A DNA stretch of 54,401 nt from an uncultured Clostridia bacterium (GTDB lineage Bacteria; Bacillota; Clostridia; Lachnospirales; CAG-274). The translations under genes and the position numbers were made by a program. Under the pieces are notes generated by a model. That model was not told the DNA's origin. It was given only the letters and a program-made list of their open reading frames with translations, and did not search any database. Each line of letters opens with the position of its first letter. The first letter of the stretch is position 1. Where the stretch lies: positions 1 to 54,401 of the forward strand of contig CATLIG010000012.1 in assembly GCA_949948985.1 (NCBI GenBank), in the 5' to 3' direction. Positions 34,857 to 44,138 of this stretch are shown here, piece after piece.

Positions 34857-35318
34857 TTATAATTTCTTCTTTACTTCTTCGAAAAATCCCAAAAGCCCTA
34901 AATAAATATCATCGTAAGTTACATCGAAATTTCCTGTATACCACGGGTCGGCAATATCCCTTTCAATGCCTGCAAAATGTAAAAGCCTGAATATCTTTCC
35001 CTCATCATCATTTCCGAAAACCCTTTTCATATTCACCACATTCATACTATCCATACCAATCAGATAATCAAATTTATCATAATCAGATTTTTTAATTTTA
35101 ACAGCAACCTTTTTCTCGTCAAAAGGAATACCAAGCTCTTTAAGCTTTTTTCTTGTACCATGATGAATATGATTACCTATTTCCTCACTGCTTGTAGCTG
35201 CCGACAAAATCAAAAATTTATCGAAAAGACCTTCTTTTCTCACCATATGCTTAAAAACAAATTCCGCCATAGTCGACCTGCAAATATTGCCGTGGCAGAC
35301 AAAAAGAATCCTAATCAT
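34857..35318 (-). CDS. Low-molecular-weight protein tyrosine phosphatase
   Basis: The catalytic loop C8-H-G-N-I-C-R-S is near the N-terminus, and the general acid Asp is in D-P-W-Y-T-G. The length of 153 aa is typical. It starts 12 bp after the SLH-protein gene with RBS GGAGG and is the last gene of a dapL-SLH-phosphatase run. The substrate is unknown; relatives act on tyrosine kinases of capsule synthesis or on arsenate. Confidence 0.92.
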   Translation of the reverse strand: MIRILFVCHGNICRSTMAEFVFKHMVRKEGLFDKFLILSAATSSEEIGNHIHHGTRKKLKELGIPFDEKKVAVKIKKSDYDKFDYLIGMDSMNVVNMKRVFGNDDEGKIFRLLHFAGIERDIADPWYTGNFDVTYDDIYLGLLGFFEEVKKKL

Positions 35319-35330
35319 AAATACCTCCGA

Positions 35331-36617
35331 TTAATCTTCTGTTTCTAAAGGATGTTGGTATATATCTATTTTACCAATATCGTCTTTTGTTTCTTCTTCG
35401 CCGTTCGTTCTCTTTCCCTCCGATTCCGTTATCTTATCCATATTAAGCAAATCCCCCATATCCCCATATGTATCAAGATCGTCAGGAACATCAGCAACAG
35501 TACTGTTCAAATCTCTGAGCTTGTATTTGGCAGATATGGCATAATCAATATAACCAAGCTCGTCTTCAATTTTCATCCCGCCGTACAAGTCATATCCTGT
35601 CATATTGTCATTTTCATCAATATGTATAACCTGAGATATATTTCCAATTTCTCCGCTTGTTCCTTTATCTTTATGTATAAAAGCAAAGTTAGAAACTACC
35701 TCATCAACGTCAACATTTACATATAAGTCTTTGGTATTGTCATCCTTCACCTTAACATATCCAAAAACAATTGAGTTTTCGCTCAATTCACTTATATCAT
35801 TGTAATTCAAACCTAAATTAGACATTATCTCATTAAAATCCATTTTTACTTTTGCCTTGATATCAAGGTCATCGTTTTTTATATAATAAGTATTGTCTTT
35901 ATAATATATATTTGTTTTTTGACCTATTTCTCCTGACATAGTATCAAGACTGCCTGACAATTCAATATCAAACTTCTCCAAATCGTTTATAACGGCTTTA
36001 AAAGTTCCTGTAGACACAGTTTTTAAATTTTGTGTTTCTACGTCACCAAACTTCATATCCATATCTATATCCATATCAGTATCCATAGTAAATGATTTTA
36101 AATCTCTGTACTTTTCGTTAATTTTGCTGTAAAGTTCATAAGCCTCTGCTCTGTTTTTCTTAAGTTTGCTTATAACAGTAGCCAATTCAGCATTTGTCAC
36201 ATTGTTTTCAGGTTTAAAAGTTCCGTCTGAATATCCGTTAAAAATTCCGGCGTCAACACACTTTTGGATACTGCCAGCATATTCATTATCAATCGTATCA
36301 GAGAAAAAAATCTCAGAGTTAAAATAATCAACAGGTAAAAACTCACCTAAAATGTCAGCAAGTTCTCCCCTTGTAATATATTCTTCCGTAACTTCTATAT
36401 CTTTAGCATAAGCGTCATTAAACACAGACTTTGCCGCCAATTCGGCTGTTGATTTTAAAGCGTAATCATTAGAGTCAAGACTTTCGTCAAGCCAGCCATC
36501 AGCGTTCGCCTCAATAATCTGGTCATACGCCCAGAAATTCGTATCTACCTCCTCAGAGCAAACTGAAGAAGTAAAAAGCATTGTTGATAAAATAAATAAA
36601 GAAATAAACTTTTTCAT
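35331..36617 (-). CDS. SLH-domain cell-surface protein with DUF6612-like region
   Basis: A 428-aa protein with a signal peptide at residues 1-20. S-layer-homology repeats span about 25-150 (A-G-I-F-N-G-Y-S-D-G-T-F-K-P-E-N-N-V-T-N-A-E is an SLH signature). From about residue 175 a region resembles lipoprotein LolA-like or DUF6612 domains (a run of alternating D-M-D-I-D-M, then beta-rich repeats). The tail is acidic. RBS AAGGAGG. It lies between dapL and the phosphatase with gaps of 15 and 12 bp, so it is probably cotranscribed. The function is unknown beyond wall attachment. Confidence 0.82.
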   Translation of the reverse strand: MKKFISLFILSTMLFTSSVCSEEVDTNFWAYDQIIEANADGWLDESLDSNDYALKSTAELAAKSVFNDAYAKDIEVTEEYITRGELADILGEFLPVDYFNSEIFFSDTIDNEYAGSIQKCVDAGIFNGYSDGTFKPENNVTNAELATVISKLKKNRAEAYELYSKINEKYRDLKSFTMDTDMDIDMDMKFGDVETQNLKTVSTGTFKAVINDLEKFDIELSGSLDTMSGEIGQKTNIYYKDNTYYIKNDDLDIKAKVKMDFNEIMSNLGLNYNDISELSENSIVFGYVKVKDDNTKDLYVNVDVDEVVSNFAFIHKDKGTSGEIGNISQVIHIDENDNMTGYDLYGGMKIEDELGYIDYAISAKYKLRDLNSTVADVPDDLDTYGDMGDLLNMDKITESEGKRTNGEEETKDDIGKIDIYQHPLETED

Positions 36618-36632
36618 AAAAATAAACCCTCC

Positions 36633-37829
36633 TTAAAATAATATCTCAAATCTTCTCATAGCCTCTACGGTATTTTCTTTGTTGTTAAAAGCAGTAAGCC
36701 TGAAATAATTTTCTCCGTTTTTGCCAAATCCCGCACCGGGAGTACCTACCACATTAATCTTGTTAAGCATAAGGTCAAAGAAATCCCATGAATTCATATT
36801 ATTGGGGCACTCAAACCAAATATACGGAGAATTTACTCCACCGAAAAATTTCACATTTTTCTTTTTCATTGTGTCAGCAATAATTTTAGCATTTTCTCTG
36901 TATATATTAATCATAGCTTTTGCCTGTTTCATACCCTCGACAGAAAATACAGCTTCCGCTCCTTTCTGAACAATGTAAGGAACACCGTTAAATTTGGTAG
37001 TCTGTCTTCTGTTCCACATTTTGTTAAGAGACATTTCTCTTCCGTCCCGCGCCTTGCTTACAAGAGCTTTCGGCACAATCGTATATCCGCATCTTGTTCC
37101 TGTAAATCCTGCTGTTTTTGAAAGAGAACAGAACTCAACAGCACATTTTTTAGCTCCCTCAACAGCGAAAATACTTCTTGGAAGCTCTTCTTCTGATATA
37201 AAGCTTTCATAAGCTGAATCAAATAAAATAACAGAGTCGTTTTCAAGAGCGTAATCAACCCATTCTTTAAGTTGTTCTTTGTTATAAACAGCCCCCGTTG
37301 GATTATTGGGAGAACAGATATAAATAATATCAGCGTGAACGGATTTATCAGGCATAGGCAGAAAATTATTATCAGCATTAGCGTCAAGATAAATTATTTT
37401 TCTTCCGTTCATAGTATTTGTGTCTACATAAACAGGATAAACGGGATCAGGAACCATGACTACATTGTCAACGGAAAAAAGATCAGTAATATTTCCTGTG
37501 TCACTTTTAGCGCCGTCGCTTACAAAAATCTCGTCTAAATCAAGCGTGACACCATTTCTTTTATAATAATCCTGTATTGCGCGTCTTAAAAAATCGTATC
37601 CCTGTTCCGGACCATATCCTTTAAAAGTTTCCGCCTTTCCCATCTCGTCAACGGCAGAGTGAAGACTTTTAATCACATCATCCGCCAAAGGTAGCGTAAC
37701 ATCTCCTATACCAAGTCTTATAACCTTTTTGTCAGGGTTAGCTGCGGTATAAGCGTTTACTCTTTTAGCTATTTCAGAAAAAAGATAGCTTTCTTTTACG
37801 TTAAGATAATTTTCATTAAATTTTGCCAT
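36633..37829 (-). CDS. dapL: LL-diaminopimelate aminotransferase
   Basis: A PLP enzyme making LL-diaminopimelate directly from tetrahydrodipicolinate, bypassing the acylated intermediates. The N-terminal segment L-G-I-G-D-V-T-L-P-L and F-K-G-Y-G-P-E-Q-G-Y are diagnostic. The PLP lysine is in C-S-L-S-K-T-A-G-F-T near residue 236. The length of 398 aa is usual. RBS GGGAGG precedes the ATG. It provides diaminopimelate for peptidoglycan and lysine. Confidence 0.95.
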   Translation of the reverse strand: MAKFNENYLNVKESYLFSEIAKRVNAYTAANPDKKVIRLGIGDVTLPLADDVIKSLHSAVDEMGKAETFKGYGPEQGYDFLRRAIQDYYKRNGVTLDLDEIFVSDGAKSDTGNITDLFSVDNVVMVPDPVYPVYVDTNTMNGRKIIYLDANADNNFLPMPDKSVHADIIYICSPNNPTGAVYNKEQLKEWVDYALENDSVILFDSAYESFISEEELPRSIFAVEGAKKCAVEFCSLSKTAGFTGTRCGYTIVPKALVSKARDGREMSLNKMWNRRQTTKFNGVPYIVQKGAEAVFSVEGMKQAKAMINIYRENAKIIADTMKKKNVKFFGGVNSPYIWFECPNNMNSWDFFDLMLNKINVVGTPGAGFGKNGENYFRLTAFNNKENTVEAMRRFEILF

Positions 37830-37859
37830 TTGTTTTTATACCTCCCATAAAATATTATT

Positions 37860-37975
37860 TATAACGAAACAATAAAAGAATGCACAAGTAATATTTGATA
37901 AATTTGATGTTTTAAAAAATTATTTTGTTGAACATGTCTATTGTTTCGCGTTAAAAATTTTGCCAGTTTCTATAA
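37860..37975. repeat. Family C dispersed repeat, copy C5
   Basis: ATAACGAAACAATAAAAGAA ... TAATATTTGATAAATTTGAT ... TATTGTTTCGCGTTAAAAAT ... GCCAGTTTCTATAATA. It carries an extra 10-15 bp in the middle compared with C2. Confidence 0.7.
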
Positions 37976-37987
37976 TATATATTTATT

Positions 37988-39262
37988 TTATTGCTGAATA
38001 CTCAATAGTCTTTCGGCTGTAGCAAGTTTAACACATACAGCTATTACCTCCATAGCTATTTTAAGTTCTTCCATATAAGGATAAGACGGAGCGATACGTA
38101 TACAGTCATCCTTAGGATTATTTTTATAAGGGTGAGTAGCTCCCGCCTCTGTAAGAATAACCCCCACTTCTTTAGCAAGTCTCACGACCTCTTTTGCGCA
38201 GCCATCATAAGTATTCAAAGTTATAAAATACCCTCCATCAGGCTTAGACCAAGAGCAGATTTTATCATCTTTAAACTTCTCCTCAAGAGTTTCAAGAACC
38301 ATATCAAACTTAGGTTTTAAGATAGCAGCGTGTTTTTTCATATGCTGTTTAATATTGTCGGCATTTTTAAAAAACCTGACGAAAGAAAGCTGATTAATTT
38401 TATCAAATCCAATAGTCTGTACAGACATTCTTCTTTTAATTTCATCGACATTTTTTTCGCTTGCCGCAATAAGAGAGATACCCGAGCCGGGAAAAGTAAC
38501 TTTGGACGTTGAGAAATACATATAAATTCTGTCCTCATTTCCATACTTTTCGGCAAGCTTGAAAATATTCGCAAGCTTATTTTCTTTGTAAATGTGATGA
38601 ATAGCGTAAGCGTTGTCCCAAAAAACACGAAAATCCTTAGCCGCCGTTTTCATTTTAGCCAGCCTTTCAACGACCTCGTCACTGTATACCTCTCCGCTCG
38701 GATTTGAATACATAGGCACACATATGATACCTTTAACAGAATCATCTTCTCCCACCAGTTTTTCAACCATATTCATATCAGGACCATCATTGTTAATAGG
38801 AACTGAAATCATTTCTGCGCCAAATTCCTCACATATTGAAAAATGCCTGTCATATCCCGGAACAGGACATATAATCTTAACCTTCTCAATCTTTCCCCAA
38901 GGCTTTTCTCCCAAAGTTCCAAATAAATACAGCCTTGCGAAAGTATCGTAAATAATATTTAAAGCCGAATTTCCACAAATAATAATATTTTCAGCAGGAA
39001 TATCAAAAAGGTCGGCAAAAATACTTTTTGCCTCAAAAAGCCCGTCAAGGACACCATAATTTCTTACATCAATATTATTAAGAGCGTGAAAATTTTTAAG
39101 TCCATTTAAAAGCTCGTTTGACAGGTCAAGCTGTTTAGAGCCGGGCTTGCCTCTTGACATATTAAGTTTAAGACCCATTTCCTTGTAATTATTATATTCT
39201 TTTAAATATTCATCCTTTTTTAAAATAATTTCATCTTTTGACATAGACTTTAATCCAGACAT
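37988..39262 (-). CDS. Aspartate aminotransferase-type PLP enzyme (PF12897-like)
   Basis: A 424-aa class I aminotransferase of the subgroup with an N-terminal L-N-M-S-R-G-K-P-G segment. The PLP lysine is in F-S-T-S-K-V-T-F-P-G-S-G near residue 252. The active-site Asn/Asp region is V-F-W-D-N-A-Y-A-I-H, and the substrate-binding Arg is in C-I-R-I-A-P-S-Y-P. This subgroup includes characterised aspartate aminotransferases. RBS GGAGAAA. It lies just upstream of dapL, separated by repeat C5. Confidence 0.88.
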   Translation of the reverse strand: MSGLKSMSKDEIILKKDEYLKEYNNYKEMGLKLNMSRGKPGSKQLDLSNELLNGLKNFHALNNIDVRNYGVLDGLFEAKSIFADLFDIPAENIIICGNSALNIIYDTFARLYLFGTLGEKPWGKIEKVKIICPVPGYDRHFSICEEFGAEMISVPINNDGPDMNMVEKLVGEDDSVKGIICVPMYSNPSGEVYSDEVVERLAKMKTAAKDFRVFWDNAYAIHHIYKENKLANIFKLAEKYGNEDRIYMYFSTSKVTFPGSGISLIAASEKNVDEIKRRMSVQTIGFDKINQLSFVRFFKNADNIKQHMKKHAAILKPKFDMVLETLEEKFKDDKICSWSKPDGGYFITLNTYDGCAKEVVRLAKEVGVILTEAGATHPYKNNPKDDCIRIAPSYPYMEELKIAMEVIAVCVKLATAERLLSIQQ

Positions 39263-39321
39263 AATAAATTTCTCCTTTTTATTATTTTTTAATGTAAATT
39301 TTAAAAAATTTTTAGGGAAAC

Positions 39322-39416
39322 GCCGATGTTAAAAAAACAATTTCAGAAAAAGCAACGTTTCTTTTTATTTTTTTATTATAATACTGAAATTATTTCTTAT
39401 TTTGAATTAGTCGGCA
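39322..39416. repeat. Family E hairpin, copy E2
   Basis: The outer stem GCCGA / TCGGC and inner stem AATTTCAG / CTGAAATT flank an A/T loop. The right flank TTTTGAATTAGTCGGCATTT matches E1. It occupies the 536-bp gap between the aminotransferase and spoVS; the rest of the gap is AT-rich with no gene seen. Confidence 0.55.
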
Positions 39417-39798
39417 TTTTCTTAGTCAAAAAATAATAAATAATAAATTTTTAAAAAAATAATTTAACTTATGATAATTGTATCATATAATTAAGTAATT
39501 GTCTTGTAAAAAATAAAAAAAAATTACAGAAAAAATCTGTTCAATTATGGTATAAATTTGTTAAGATTTTTTATAATTAAACATAAAAATGCAAGAACCG
39601 CGAATTTTTCTTTCAAAATTATATAAAATATTTTTTTTAACCCCTATTTATAGTTATAAAAAAAACATTTTTGCCGAAATTGCTGTAAAGCGTAATTCTC
39701 AATACAATGCCTTTACTTTTATTGTTTTGTTAAAGACAATGTATATAAATTAAAAAAACGTAAAAAATATTCTCATACAAAAACAGGAGGTCAAAGAA

Positions 39799-40059
39799 AT
39801 GGAAATATTAAAAGTTTCATCTAATTCACAGCCAAAATCTGTCGCGGGCGCGATAGCAGCGATAGTAAGAAACGATAAAAGCGTTGAAATTCAAACAATA
39901 GGCGCAGGTGCGGTAAATCAAGCGGTAAAAAGCATAGCAATCTCCCGTGGATACGTTGCCCCAAACGGAATAGAACTTGTAGCCATTCCGGCGTTTTCAC
40001 AGCTTGAGGTAGAGGGCGATACAAAAACATCAATAAAATTTGTAGTTGAAAAAAGATAA
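39799..40059 (+). CDS. spoVS: Stage V sporulation protein S
   Basis: An 86-aa Alba-like protein with the strongly conserved family sequence (K-V-S-S-N-S-Q-P-K-S-V-A-G-A-I-A and I-G-A-G-A-V-N-Q-A-V-K). It is needed for spore coat assembly and septum control in Bacillus and supports an endospore-forming host. RBS AGGAGG. It is monocistronic, with its own strong terminator. Confidence 0.97.
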   Translation: MEILKVSSNSQPKSVAGAIAAIVRNDKSVEIQTIGAGAVNQAVKSIAISRGYVAPNGIELVAIPAFSQLEVEGDTKTSIKFVVEKR

Positions 40060-40060
40060 A

Positions 40061-40094
40061 AAACACGGCGGCAAATTTTTTGCCGCCGTGTTTT
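40061..40094 (+). terminator. spoVS terminator
   Basis: AAACACGGCGGCAAA pairs with TTTGCCGCCGTGTTT and TTTT is embedded at the end. The stem starts one base after the stop codon. Confidence 0.93.
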
Positions 40095-40111
40095 CTCAAA
40101 ACTACAGTGAA

Positions 40112-40200
40112 ACAATAAACCTGTTATAACAAAATAATAAACAAGTAATATTTGATAAACTTGATATTTTAATAAATTCTTTTATAATCAATCAATGTAA
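40112..40200. repeat. Partial family B end and family C copy C7
   Basis: CAATAAACCTGTTATAAC (family B end) is followed by AAATAATAAACAAGTAATAT, TTGATAAACTTGATATT and AAATTCTTTTATAATC of family C. Confidence 0.55.
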
Positions 40201-40244
40201 ATAAATTACAAACATAATCATTCCTTGGCAAAAAATATTTTCCG

Positions 40245-40823
40245 TCAACCCCTGTCAATATTTTTATTTTTCATAAAAGACGACATAAAACAGACCCCCT
40301 CTGCATTGTTTTTTATACATTCATAAGCGTTTTCAAAAGTTATTCCGCCAATCGCAAAAACAGGTATACTCACCCCATCGCATACCTGTTTGAGAAACTC
40401 AGTTCCTCTTGGCGGTATACCCTTTTTACAGTCCGTTTCAAAAATATGTCCGGCTATTAAATAATCAGCACCGAATTTTTCAGCCTTTACCGCTTCTTCC
40501 AAAGAATGAACCGAAACCCCGACATAATTAAAAAAATCAAGATTATCTATATTCTCAAAAAAATCGCTTATTGATAAATGAATATTTTTTACCCCTATGT
40601 CAATGGCTGTGGAAATAAATTTGTTTACGGCAAACTCAACGTCATATTTACCGCAAATGTTCATACATTGTTCAGCAAATTTTTTATACTCGTTTTCTGA
40701 AAGTTCTTTTTCTCTTAATATAATTTTAAATGGCTTTGTCTTCGCGACCCTTTCAATCTGTTCTAAAAAGTCAAGACCGTTTTCTTCCGTTATCTTTCTG
40801 TTTGTAATACATATTATATTCAT
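40245..40823 (-). CDS. thiE: Thiamine phosphate synthase family protein (ThiE/TenI-like)
   Basis: Joins HMP-PP and the thiazole phosphate to make thiamine phosphate. A TIM-barrel of 192 aa with I-I-L-R-E-K-E-L near residue 35, G-V-S-V-H-S near 104, G-H-I-F-E-T-D-C-K-K-G...P-R-G, and I-G-G-I for phosphate binding. The usual T-x-T-K active-site segment is E-T-D-C-K-K, the form common in anaerobes and shared with TenI aromatase-type relatives. Final gene of the thiS-F-G-H-E operon, 20 bp after thiH. RBS AAAGAGTG. Confidence 0.85.
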   Translation of the reverse strand: MNIICITNRKITEENGLDFLEQIERVAKTKPFKIILREKELSENEYKKFAEQCMNICGKYDVEFAVNKFISTAIDIGVKNIHLSISDFFENIDNLDFFNYVGVSVHSLEEAVKAEKFGADYLIAGHIFETDCKKGIPPRGTEFLKQVCDGVSIPVFAIGGITFENAYECIKNNAEGVCFMSSFMKNKNIDRG

Positions 40824-40843
40824 AAATTCACTCTTTCGATATT

Positions 40844-41992
40844 TTATACGTAAATATAATCTCTGTATACAGGCTGCAAACCTCTTTCAATTATCGCCCC
40901 ACATACTTCTCTTACGCTTCTTGGGTCTGAAATCTCAAACTGCTCGTCACCTTTCATCTCTTCCTCGTGACCTCCTACGCCTACGCTTACTCCCGCCGAT
41001 ATTTTAGTTGCCGCCATACCGATTACATTATCTCTGAATCCTGCTCTTTCCCTGGTAGAAATAGTAATTCCGGCATAAGGCATAAAAAGACGGTAAGCAA
41101 GCATTACTTGGAGAAGCTGTTTTTCGTGTACATCATTAGGATTATTTTCAGCATTGTTTATATAAGGTCTTAATCTTGGAAGTGAAAAAGAAATTTCAGC
41201 GTGAGGATATTTTTTTCTTATTAAATCAGCGTGAAGACCTGCCGCGTAGGCGTCCTTTCTGAAATCAGAAAGTCCTAACAGCGAACCGAAAGCAACTCCT
41301 CTCATTCCACCCATTAAAGCTCTTTCCTGTGAGTTAAATCTGTATGGATAACATCTTTTTGAACCGCTTAAATGAACCTGCTCATATTTATCCATATCAT
41401 AAGTTTCCTGATATACGCTTACGAAATCCGCTCCGCATTTTTGCAAATACTCATATTCATCGGAATTTACCGGATAAATTTCAATTCCAATTGTTGAAAA
41501 ATACTTTTTCGCCGTTTTAATAGCCTCTCCTATATATTCAACACTTGATTGAGAGCGACACTCACCCGTAAGTATAAGAATCTCTTTAAGTCCCGACTTT
41601 GAGATTGTTTTCATTTCCCTGTCAATATCCGCATATACAAGCTTGCCTCTGTTTATTTTGTTTTTGCAATTAAAACCACAGTATACACATTCGTTCTCAC
41701 AATAATTTGCTATGTAAAGAGGTGTAAATAAACAAATAGAATTTCCAAAATGCTTTCTTGTTTCAATAGTAGCTTTTTTTGCCATATCCTCAAGAAAATC
41801 TTCCGCCGCTGACGAGAGCAAAACTTTTAAATCCTCTTTATTCAAATATTCCTTTGAAAGAACATTTAATACGTCAGACGCTCTATAATCTGTATAATCA
41901 TAAACTTTCATATCAGAAATAACTTTTTCCATTACATCGGAATGAATTATTTCCATTCCCTCTTGATATTCCATATGATCTGTGCGTTTCAT
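40844..41992 (-). CDS. thiH: 2-iminoacetate synthase ThiH
   Basis: A radical-SAM lyase that cleaves tyrosine to dehydroglycine for the thiazole ring, the anaerobic alternative to ThiO. The [4Fe-4S] motif C98-x3-C102-x2-C105 lies in A-N-Y-C-E-N-E-C-V-Y-C. The later segments T-G-E-C-R-S and S-T-R-E-R-A-G-F-R are also present. Length 382 aa, RBS AAGGAGT. The 316-bp gap to thiG upstream is filled by elements B3 and A10. Confidence 0.96.
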   Translation of the reverse strand: MKRTDHMEYQEGMEIIHSDVMEKVISDMKVYDYTDYRASDVLNVLSKEYLNKEDLKVLLSSAAEDFLEDMAKKATIETRKHFGNSICLFTPLYIANYCENECVYCGFNCKNKINRGKLVYADIDREMKTISKSGLKEILILTGECRSQSSVEYIGEAIKTAKKYFSTIGIEIYPVNSDEYEYLQKCGADFVSVYQETYDMDKYEQVHLSGSKRCYPYRFNSQERALMGGMRGVAFGSLLGLSDFRKDAYAAGLHADLIRKKYPHAEISFSLPRLRPYINNAENNPNDVHEKQLLQVMLAYRLFMPYAGITISTRERAGFRDNVIGMAATKISAGVSVGVGGHEEEMKGDEQFEISDPRSVREVCGAIIERGLQPVYRDYIYV

Positions 41993-42024
41993 AAATAAAC
42001 TCCTTCCTTAATCTGTGACAAAAC

Positions 42025-42187
42025 AATAGACCTGTTTAATAACCTGAGTAATAACGATTTACAAGAAATTTTCTCATCAGACAAAGCCTGATTTTTGCGG
42101 GAACCTTCCAAGTATTTCAATAAAACCAGGCAAAATATGACGGAAAAATATTTGTTACGCGATGCTTAAGTAATTTAAAACAGGTCT
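42025..42187. mobile_element. Family B MITE-like element, full copy B3, inside the thi operon
   Basis: AATAGACCTGTTTAATAACC at the left end and TTTAAAACAGGTCTA at the right end. The blocks AAGCCTGATTTTTGCGGGAA and AAAACCAGGCAAAATATGAC match B2. Confidence 0.85.
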
Positions 42188-42277
42188 ACCTACTGCCTAT
42201 GCATACCGACCGACGGCAACGCGGCAAAAAGGATTTTTAACCGCCGAACTTACTTATTTTTAAGTTGATTGACTATA
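42188..42277. mobile_element. Family A element, right half only, copy A10, inside the thi operon
   Basis: It begins abruptly after B3 with CTGCCTATGCATACCGACCG and continues through GGCAACGCGGCAAAAAGG to the intact end AAGTTGATTGACTATA. The left half is missing. Confidence 0.9.
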
Positions 42278-42308
42278 TCTCTTCGCTATGAAAATTTCGC
42301 AAATCGCC

Positions 42309-43076
42309 CTAATCCTGAAGAAATCCTGTAAGAGGACTTGACGCTTCAGCCTTATCAAGAACACGCCCCATCTTCGACAAATATGCCAGTCTGCCCGCCT
42401 CTATTGCGAGCTTAAAAGCTTTTGCCATTTGTCTTATATCTCCCGCCGTTGCCACAGCGGTATTCGCCATAATAGCGGAAACCCCCATCTCCATTGCCTC
42501 ACAAGCCTGAGACGGTTTTCCTATTCCGGCATCAACAATAACAGGCAATTCAATTTCTTCCACAAGAATCCTTATAAATTCTTTTGTCACAAGACCTTTA
42601 TTGCTCCCTATAGGAGCCGCTAAAGGCATAACGGCAGATGCCCCCGCTTTTTCAAGCTGTTTCGCTATTATAAGGTCAGGATAAACATACGGCAGAACGA
42701 CAAATCCTTCTTTTGCTAAAATTTCGGTTGCTTTAACCGTTTCGTGATTATCCGGCATAAGATATTTGGAATCATTTATTATTTCTATTTTGACAAAATT
42801 TCCGCATCCTATTTCTCTTGAAAGTCTGGCAATTCTCACAGCCTCCTCGGCATTTCTGGCTCCTGACGTATTAGGAAGAAGCGTCACATTATCAGGTATA
42901 TAGTCAAGTATATTAGCCTCTCCACCTGTATTGGCACGCCTAAGGGCTAAAGTAAGTATTTCCGCTCCTCCCTCTTTAGCCACTGCCTCAATAAGATCAA
43001 TATTAAATTTACCTGATCCAAGAATAAATCTTGAATTAAATTCCTTTCCGCCAAGCTTAAAAATATCGTTATTCAT
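42309..43076 (-). CDS. thiG: Thiazole synthase ThiG
   Basis: Makes the thiazole phosphate from deoxyxylulose 5-phosphate, dehydroglycine and ThiS-thiocarboxylate. A 255-aa barrel with L-G-S-G-K-F near residue 17, the Schiff-base lysine in F-V-K-I-E-I near 100, P-Y-V-Y-P-D, and V-D-A-G-I-G-K-P-S. The ATG at 43076 has RBS GGAGG; an in-frame ATG at 43097 overlaps thiF and would place that RBS inside the gene. It is 10 bp after the thiF stop. Confidence 0.96.
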   Translation of the reverse strand: MNNDIFKLGGKEFNSRFILGSGKFNIDLIEAVAKEGGAEILTLALRRANTGGEANILDYIPDNVTLLPNTSGARNAEEAVRIARLSREIGCGNFVKIEIINDSKYLMPDNHETVKATEILAKEGFVVLPYVYPDLIIAKQLEKAGASAVMPLAAPIGSNKGLVTKEFIRILVEEIELPVIVDAGIGKPSQACEAMEMGVSAIMANTAVATAGDIRQMAKAFKLAIEAGRLAYLSKMGRVLDKAEASSPLTGFLQD

Positions 43077-43086
43077 TTTTATCCTC

Positions 43087-43884
43087 CTATACCTCATTTA
43101 TTCCTATCAAAAGTCTCAAAATCATATTCGCCTGATGTCCGGCACAAATCATAACCCGCGGAGCCATAAGTCCTGTTCCTGGTTTGGCACCAGTTTCAAA
43201 ATCGCCGCATACATATACGTTTTTCATCTTTTTTTCTGTTTTAATGTCGTTTGAACTTCCATAACCGGCCATTCCCGAAGCACATACAATTTTAGTATCA
43301 GGAAAATACGTTTTCGCTGAAATTAAAAACTCCGCCTTAGCCTCAGGATTGTCAAACGCCTCGCATATAATGTCAAAACCTTCAAAAAGCTCTTTCACAT
43401 TTTCTTTTGTCACCTTTATGTTTTTTGATGAAATATTTATAAAAGGGTTAATTTCCTCAAGCTGTCCTTTAAGAGCTTCTGTTTTCGGCATACCTATATG
43501 TTTGATATAGTAGCATTGTCTGTTAAGATTACTTGGCTCCACAATATCAAAATCAACCAAAAATAAATTTCCCACTCCAATTCTTGAAAGGCATACCGCT
43601 ATATTTGAGCCAAGACCGCCAAGACCTGCGACAGCCACCTTTGAGTTTTTAAGAATTTTGTGAATTTTAGGCGTATGTCTTGCCGACATCATTGCCTCAA
43701 GCTGGTTACGGCAAGGCAGGACACCTTTCTCAATTATGTAAATTTCATCATTTTCTTTTAATTCTGTGTCATCGCTTATCTGAAATCCATTAAGTATAAC
43801 AATAGTATTTTCTTTTTTAGGAAAAGCTGAAAATAAAGTTTTTTCAGAAATATTTTTCGGCATACCATTTAAGTATACAGTCAT
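43087..43884 (-). CDS. thiF: ThiS adenylyltransferase ThiF, with N-terminal ThiS-like domain
   Basis: Activates the ThiS C-terminus with ATP. Residues 1-54 form a ubiquitin-like, ThiS-type domain without the terminal Gly-Gly. The E1-like domain follows, with G87-L-G-G-L-G92 and D-x-D-x-V-x-x-S-N-L-N-R-Q. The zinc-binding Cys pairs of E. coli ThiF are absent, as in the known second ThiF family of anaerobes. Length 265 aa. RBS GGAGGCGG overlaps the last thiS codons, so coupling is likely. Confidence 0.93.
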   Translation of the reverse strand: MTVYLNGMPKNISEKTLFSAFPKKENTIVILNGFQISDDTELKENDEIYIIEKGVLPCRNQLEAMMSARHTPKIHKILKNSKVAVAGLGGLGSNIAVCLSRIGVGNLFLVDFDIVEPSNLNRQCYYIKHIGMPKTEALKGQLEEINPFINISSKNIKVTKENVKELFEGFDIICEAFDNPEAKAEFLISAKTYFPDTKIVCASGMAGYGSSNDIKTEKKMKNVYVCGDFETGAKPGTGLMAPRVMICAGHQANMILRLLIGINEV

Positions 43885-43888
43885 AATA

Positions 43889-44083
43889 TCAGCCGCCTCC
43901 TACAAAACACACAATTTCAATAGTATCGCTGTCCTTTAAAATTGTGTTAAAAAAGCTTTCTCTTGGAATTATCTTTCCATTCAGCTCAACAGCGACCCTG
44001 TCAACTTGAATATTCTGTAATTTGAGAAAATCCAATAAATTTGTAGGCCATAAAAGAGGTAATTGTTTTCCGTTAAATTTCAT
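43889..44083 (-). CDS. thiS: Sulfur carrier protein ThiS
   Basis: A 64-aa beta-grasp protein ending in G-G-G, whose C-terminus is adenylated and thiocarboxylated. First gene of the thiS-F-G-H-E operon. The ATG at 44083 with GGTGGAGG is chosen over an upstream in-frame ATG. The leader carries a terminator-like hairpin at 44139-44170 but no TPP aptamer. Confidence 0.92.
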   Translation of the reverse strand: MKFNGKQLPLLWPTNLLDFLKLQNIQVDRVAVELNGKIIPRESFFNTILKDSDTIEIVCFVGGG

Positions 44084-44138
44084 AAATCCTCCACCTTCCT
44101 TTACAAAAATAATTTTTATTTTTTCTCTCAAATTGCAC

